From the NCBI RefSeq assembly GCF_021631985.1, contig NZ_CP070225.1, positions 10,354,001-10,418,000 on the forward strand: 64,000 nucleotides of DNA. Direction: 5' to 3'. Shown one piece after another: positions 61,083 through 64,000 of the stretch. The position numbers and the translations under genes are program-made. The DNA comes from Sandaracinus amylolyticus. GTDB taxonomy: Bacteria > Myxococcota_A > Polyangia > Polyangiales > Sandaracinaceae. Every line of letters begins with the position of its first letter. The first letter of the stretch is position 1. Below the pieces are notes generated by a model. It did not search any database, was not told the origin of the DNA, and worked only from the letters and a program-made list of their open reading frames with translations.

Positions 61083-62285
61083 TTGTCGCCGATCCACACG
61101 CTCCGCGAGCGCATCCCCGATCGCAACCTCTGGGTCGTCTACCTGACCACGTGGGTGCTCGCGACCGCCTACGGTCTCGCGCTCGCGACCACGCCGCTGG
61201 TGCTGATCGAGCGGCACTTCACCGACGGCGAGATCGGCGCGACCGCGTCGTGGTTCGGCGCGGGCATCGTCAGCTTCGCGATCCCCTCGGGCTGGATCAT
61301 CCGGCGCTTCAGCGCGCGCCGCACGCTCGTCGTGTGCATCCTCGGCTATGCGTCGATGATCGCGCTCTTCCCGTTCCTGCCCGAGCTCTGGCAGATCGGG
61401 ATCAACCGCTACCTCGACGGCGCGTTCTCGGTCGGCGTGTGGGTGAGCTGCGAGACGCTGCTGCTCCTGCGCGCGCCCAAGGAGCACAAGGCGTTCGCGA
61501 CCAGTCTCTACGCGATCGCGACCGGCCTCGGGTACTTCGTCGGCGGCGGGATCTGCTGGGCGCTCGTGCACGTGATGTCGCTCGGCACGGTGTTCGTGAT
61601 CGCCGCGATCGTCGCTGCGCTCTCGAGCCTGATCGCGCTGTTCCGCCTCGAGCCCGACCCGCCCGCGCTGCACACGACCGAAGCGCACCACGGCGCTGCG
61701 AACGCGCGCGACTGGGCCTCGCTCGCGTGGCGCATCAAGACCTCGAGCTTCGCGACGTTCTGCACCGGGTTCTTCCAGGCGTCGGTCGTGATCTTCCTGC
61801 CCGCGTACCTCCACTACGTGAAGCACGTGCCCGAGGAGGACACGACGCTCGTCACCGCGGTGTCGGCGGGCGGCATGCTCGTCATCTCGAACGTCGCGGG
61901 CCGCTTCGGCGATCGCATCGGTCACCTCTTCGTGCTGCGCGCGCTCGCGATCGTCGGCGTGCTCGTATTGCTCTCGTTCGTGCCGCTGACGAGCTTCCCG
62001 GTGATGCTCGCCGCGGTGCTGGTCGGCGGCGGATCTCTCGCGTCGATCCCGCCGCTCTCGCTCGCGCTCCAGGGTGCGATCGCGAAACCGAGCGAGTACG
62101 CGCGCTCCAACTCGATCTTCAACGTGTTCTTCGCGACGGGCCTCTTGAGTGGCCCCTATCTGACCGGGCGCGTGTCGGAGTCGCTGGGGCGCGAGGCGAT
62201 CCTCTATCTCTTCGCGTCCCTGTGGACCGCGCTGATCGTGCTCAGTCTGATCTTCCGCAAGGACGATCCCGCGACGCGCCGCTGA
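61083..62285 (+). CDS. Major facilitator superfamily transporter
   Basis: This encodes about 400 residues. No ATG or GTG fits; the TTG at 61083 is the best start (SPIHTLRERIPDRNLWVVYL), though no strong ribosome-binding site is seen. About 11-12 membrane segments are visible, e.g. WVVYLTTWVLATAYGLALAT, GTVFVIAAIVAALSSLIALF and LALQGAIAKP near the end. A GWIIRRFSARRTLVV segment is the loop 2-3 MFS motif. Substrate unknown. It ends directly against the stop of the convergent mannosidase gene. Confidence 0.87.
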   Translation: MSPIHTLRERIPDRNLWVVYLTTWVLATAYGLALATTPLVLIERHFTDGEIGATASWFGAGIVSFAIPSGWIIRRFSARRTLVVCILGYASMIALFPFLPELWQIGINRYLDGAFSVGVWVSCETLLLLRAPKEHKAFATSLYAIATGLGYFVGGGICWALVHVMSLGTVFVIAAIVAALSSLIALFRLEPDPPALHTTEAHHGAANARDWASLAWRIKTSSFATFCTGFFQASVVIFLPAYLHYVKHVPEEDTTLVTAVSAGGMLVISNVAGRFGDRIGHLFVLRALAIVGVLVLLSFVPLTSFPVMLAAVLVGGGSLASIPPLSLALQGAIAKPSEYARSNSIFNVFFATGLLSGPYLTGRVSESLGREAILYLFASLWTALIVLSLIFRKDDPATRR

Positions 62286-64000
62286 TCACTCGGGGCTCGC
62301 GCTCATCTCGAACGAGAGCGTTCCTCCGGCCGCGATGTCCGCGTGCTCGATGCGCGTGCCCTCGACCGTCGTGCCGTTCCACGACATCGATCGCGCGTAC
62401 ACCGCGTGCGCGCTCGCCTCGGGCGCTTCGATCACCAGATCGCCGCCCTCGAGGTGCACCACCGCGCGCGTCCACAGCGGCGTGCCGAGCACGAAGTCGT
62501 CGTCGCCCGCCATCGGATAGAGCCCGAGGCTCGCGAAGAGGTACCAGGCGCTCATCGTCCCGCCGTCGTCGTTGCCCGGCAGGCCCTCGGGCGTGTCGCC
62601 GTAGAACGTGCGCCGCGCCCATGCCGCCCAGCGCGCGCTGCGCGCGTGATCGCCGAGCGCCGCGAACAGATAGGGCGCGTGCAGATCGGGCTCGTTGCCG
62701 TGCCAGTACCACGCAGGCGGTCCGATCGTCCGCCGCTCCGCCTCGCTCTGCTCGAAGAAGAACGCGAGGCGCTCGATCATCCGGTCGCGCCCGCCCATCG
62801 TCTCGGCGAGCCCGTCGACGTCGTGGGGAGCGAGCCAGAGGTACTGCCATGCATTGCCTTCTGCATAGAAGTCCTCCCAACGACGCTCGTTGACCTCGTC
62901 GGGCCAACTGCCGTCCTCGTGACGACCGATGAAGAGCTCGCGCTCCGGGTCCCACAGGTTCTGGTAATTGCGGCCGCGCGCTTCGTACGTCGCCGCGCGC
63001 TCGTCGTCGCCCGCGGCGCGCGCCAGCGTCGCGACCGCGTCGTCGGCGTACGCGTACTCCATCGTCTTCGACGCGCTCGCGCCCGCACGCTCGATCGGTA
63101 CGAATCCGAGCCGCAGATAGGGCTCCATCACGCCGCGCCCGCCGCTCGGCGGATCTCCGTCCGCGCTCACCCGCGCGAGCTCGTACGCGCGCGCTACGTC
63201 CCAGTCGCGCACTCCGCGCTGCCAGGTGTCGGCGAGGACGATCACCGCAGGATCGCCGAGCATTCCGCCGGTCTCGCCGGTGCCCAGCGGCCAGCGCGGA
63301 TAGCTCCCGTGCTGCTCCGCCATCGCGATCATCGACTTCGCGAAGTCACGCGCGCGATCGCGCCACAAGAGCGTCGCCCACGGATGGAACGTGCGATACG
63401 TGTCCCAGAGCGAGAGATCCGTGTAGTACGTGAATCCGTCCGCGACGTGCTCTTCTCCGTCGAGGCCCCGATATCGACCATCGGACTCCGTCGCCAGCGT
63501 CGGCATCAGGAGCGCGTGATAGAGCGCGGTATAGAAGATCCGGAAATCGCGGTCGTCGCGTCCTTCGAGCTCCACCCGCGCGAGCTGGGACTCCCACTCC
63601 GACTCCGCTGCTGCGCGCATCCGATCGAAGTCCAGATCGGCCGCCTCCGCCTCGAGGTTCGCGCGCGCTCGCGCCACGTCGAGGAACGAGATGCCCACCG
63701 CGACGTTCACCACGCGCTCGCTCGACGCGTCGAAGCGCGCCCAGCCTCCGACGTCCGCGCCGCTGCGCGTCGTCTCACCCTCGTGCAGCGCGCCCGCCTG
63801 CCACACGCCGTGCGCGGCGAAGTCGCGATCGAAGCGCGCGACGTAGTACACGCGCACCCCGCCGAAGCGATCCGAGTAGCCGCCCGAGAAGTGCACGAAT
63901 CCCTCGAATTCGCGGGTCTCGGGCAGCACGGTGATCGCACCGTCGTCGACGCGCACCTCGGGCAGCGCGTGCGCGACGTCGAGCAGCACCGTCGCGTCGG
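62286..64000 (-). CDS. GH92-family alpha-mannosidase, 5' truncated at window edge
   Basis: The frame is open to the right edge, so the N-terminus is missing; about 570 C-terminal residues are present. GH92 marks: FSGGYSDRFGGVRVYYVARF, RIFYTALYHALLMPTLATES, YTDLSLWDTYRTFHPW, GMLGDPAVIVLADTWQRG, MEYAYADDAVATLARAAGDD, YAEGNAWQYLWLAPHDVDGL, GLPGNDDGGTMSAWYLFASL. These are the Ca2+-dependent exo-mannosidases; the acidic pair in GNDDGG matches the active site. The leader is off the window, so export cannot be judged. It probably cleaves mannose from glycoproteins or mannans. Confidence 0.93.
   Translation of the reverse strand, partial: DATVLLDVAHALPEVRVDDGAITVLPETREFEGFVHFSGGYSDRFGGVRVYYVARFDRDFAAHGVWQAGALHEGETTRSGADVGGWARFDASSERVVNVAVGISFLDVARARANLEAEAADLDFDRMRAAAESEWESQLARVELEGRDDRDFRIFYTALYHALLMPTLATESDGRYRGLDGEEHVADGFTYYTDLSLWDTYRTFHPWATLLWRDRARDFAKSMIAMAEQHGSYPRWPLGTGETGGMLGDPAVIVLADTWQRGVRDWDVARAYELARVSADGDPPSGGRGVMEPYLRLGFVPIERAGASASKTMEYAYADDAVATLARAAGDDERAATYEARGRNYQNLWDPERELFIGRHEDGSWPDEVNERRWEDFYAEGNAWQYLWLAPHDVDGLAETMGGRDRMIERLAFFFEQSEAERRTIGPPAWYWHGNEPDLHAPYLFAALGDHARSARWAAWARRTFYGDTPEGLPGNDDGGTMSAWYLFASLGLYPMAGDDDFVLGTPLWTRAVVHLEGGDLVIEAPEASAHAVYARSMSWNGTTVEGTRIEHADIAAGGTLSFEMSASPE

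Overview
The window is high-GC DNA (roughly 70% or more by eye) with dense, GTG-rich genes. The gene content points to a Gram-negative predatory or soil bacterium of the Myxococcota, most like the Polyangiales/Sandaracinus group. Evidence: many lipoproteins with Asp-Ala-Gly-rich linkers and Cys-rich or MopE-like motifs, a Hanks-type kinase with a coiled coil, a DUF1592/DUF1588-type heme-motif protein, outer-membrane polysaccharide export, and starch/trehalose enzymes. The taxonomic call is inference; there is no rRNA gene. I saw no tRNA, CRISPR array, insertion sequence or prophage.

Layout. 1-2.2 kb: the end of a cytochrome-like DUF1588 protein and two small secreted proteins. 2.2-3.9 kb: ettA. 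4.0-6.1 kb: two tandem paralogous lipoproteins that resemble heparin-lyase-I-type polysaccharide lyases. 6.3-13 kb (+): a polysaccharide assembly block with a GT4, an FkbM methyltransferase, two GT2 enzymes, an unknown protein and a lipoprotein resembling D-glucuronyl C5-epimerase. 12.9-25 kb (-): a tightly coupled Kdo-linked, ABC-transporter-dependent capsule operon in the order kpsF, small lipoprotein, kpsM, kpsT, kpsE, kpsD, kdsA, kdsC, kdsB, a kpsC-kpsS fusion, and a SAM methyltransferase. The two blocks converge and overlap at 12934-12952 and together look like one capsule locus: Kdo-5-phosphate precursors (KpsF, KdsA, KdsC), CMP-Kdo activation (KdsB), poly-Kdo linker on lipid (KpsC-S), chain assembly and methylation (the + strand genes), export (KpsMTED), and possibly epimerisation and trimming outside the cytoplasm.

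25-31 kb: Cys-rich lipoproteins, an M1 aminopeptidase and a MopE-like lipoprotein. 31.0-31.3 kb: three tandem 94-bp repeats with nested dyads. 31.3-33.7 kb: the GTPases der and era. 33.8-42 kb: a LamG-like lipoprotein, an M91 (NleD/XopG-like) metallopeptidase with a pilin-like N-terminus, an aldo/keto reductase coupled to a secreted GH13 amylase, an ABC exporter and a lipase-like lipoprotein. 42-51 kb (-): a five-gene run of treZ, GH133-type debranching enzyme, SDR, M50-like protein with an altered zinc motif, and a P-type ATPase. 51-55.7 kb (+): DUF4190-like protein, Lgt-like protein, FGE-like protein, acidic lipoprotein, Ser/Thr kinase. 55.7-64 kb: Cys-rich/Kazal-like and TPR proteins, a glutaredoxin-like lipoprotein, a Spo0M-type protein with two Tudor-like repeats, a small GGCT, an AlkD-like protein, an MFS transporter and a GH92 mannosidase that runs off the right edge.

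Four-base GTGA/ATGA or one-base TGATG stop/start overlaps join at least 16 gene pairs, and TAGNNT-like hexamers lie 4-12 nt ahead of several operon-leading start codons. All functional calls come from motif recognition by eye, with no database search.
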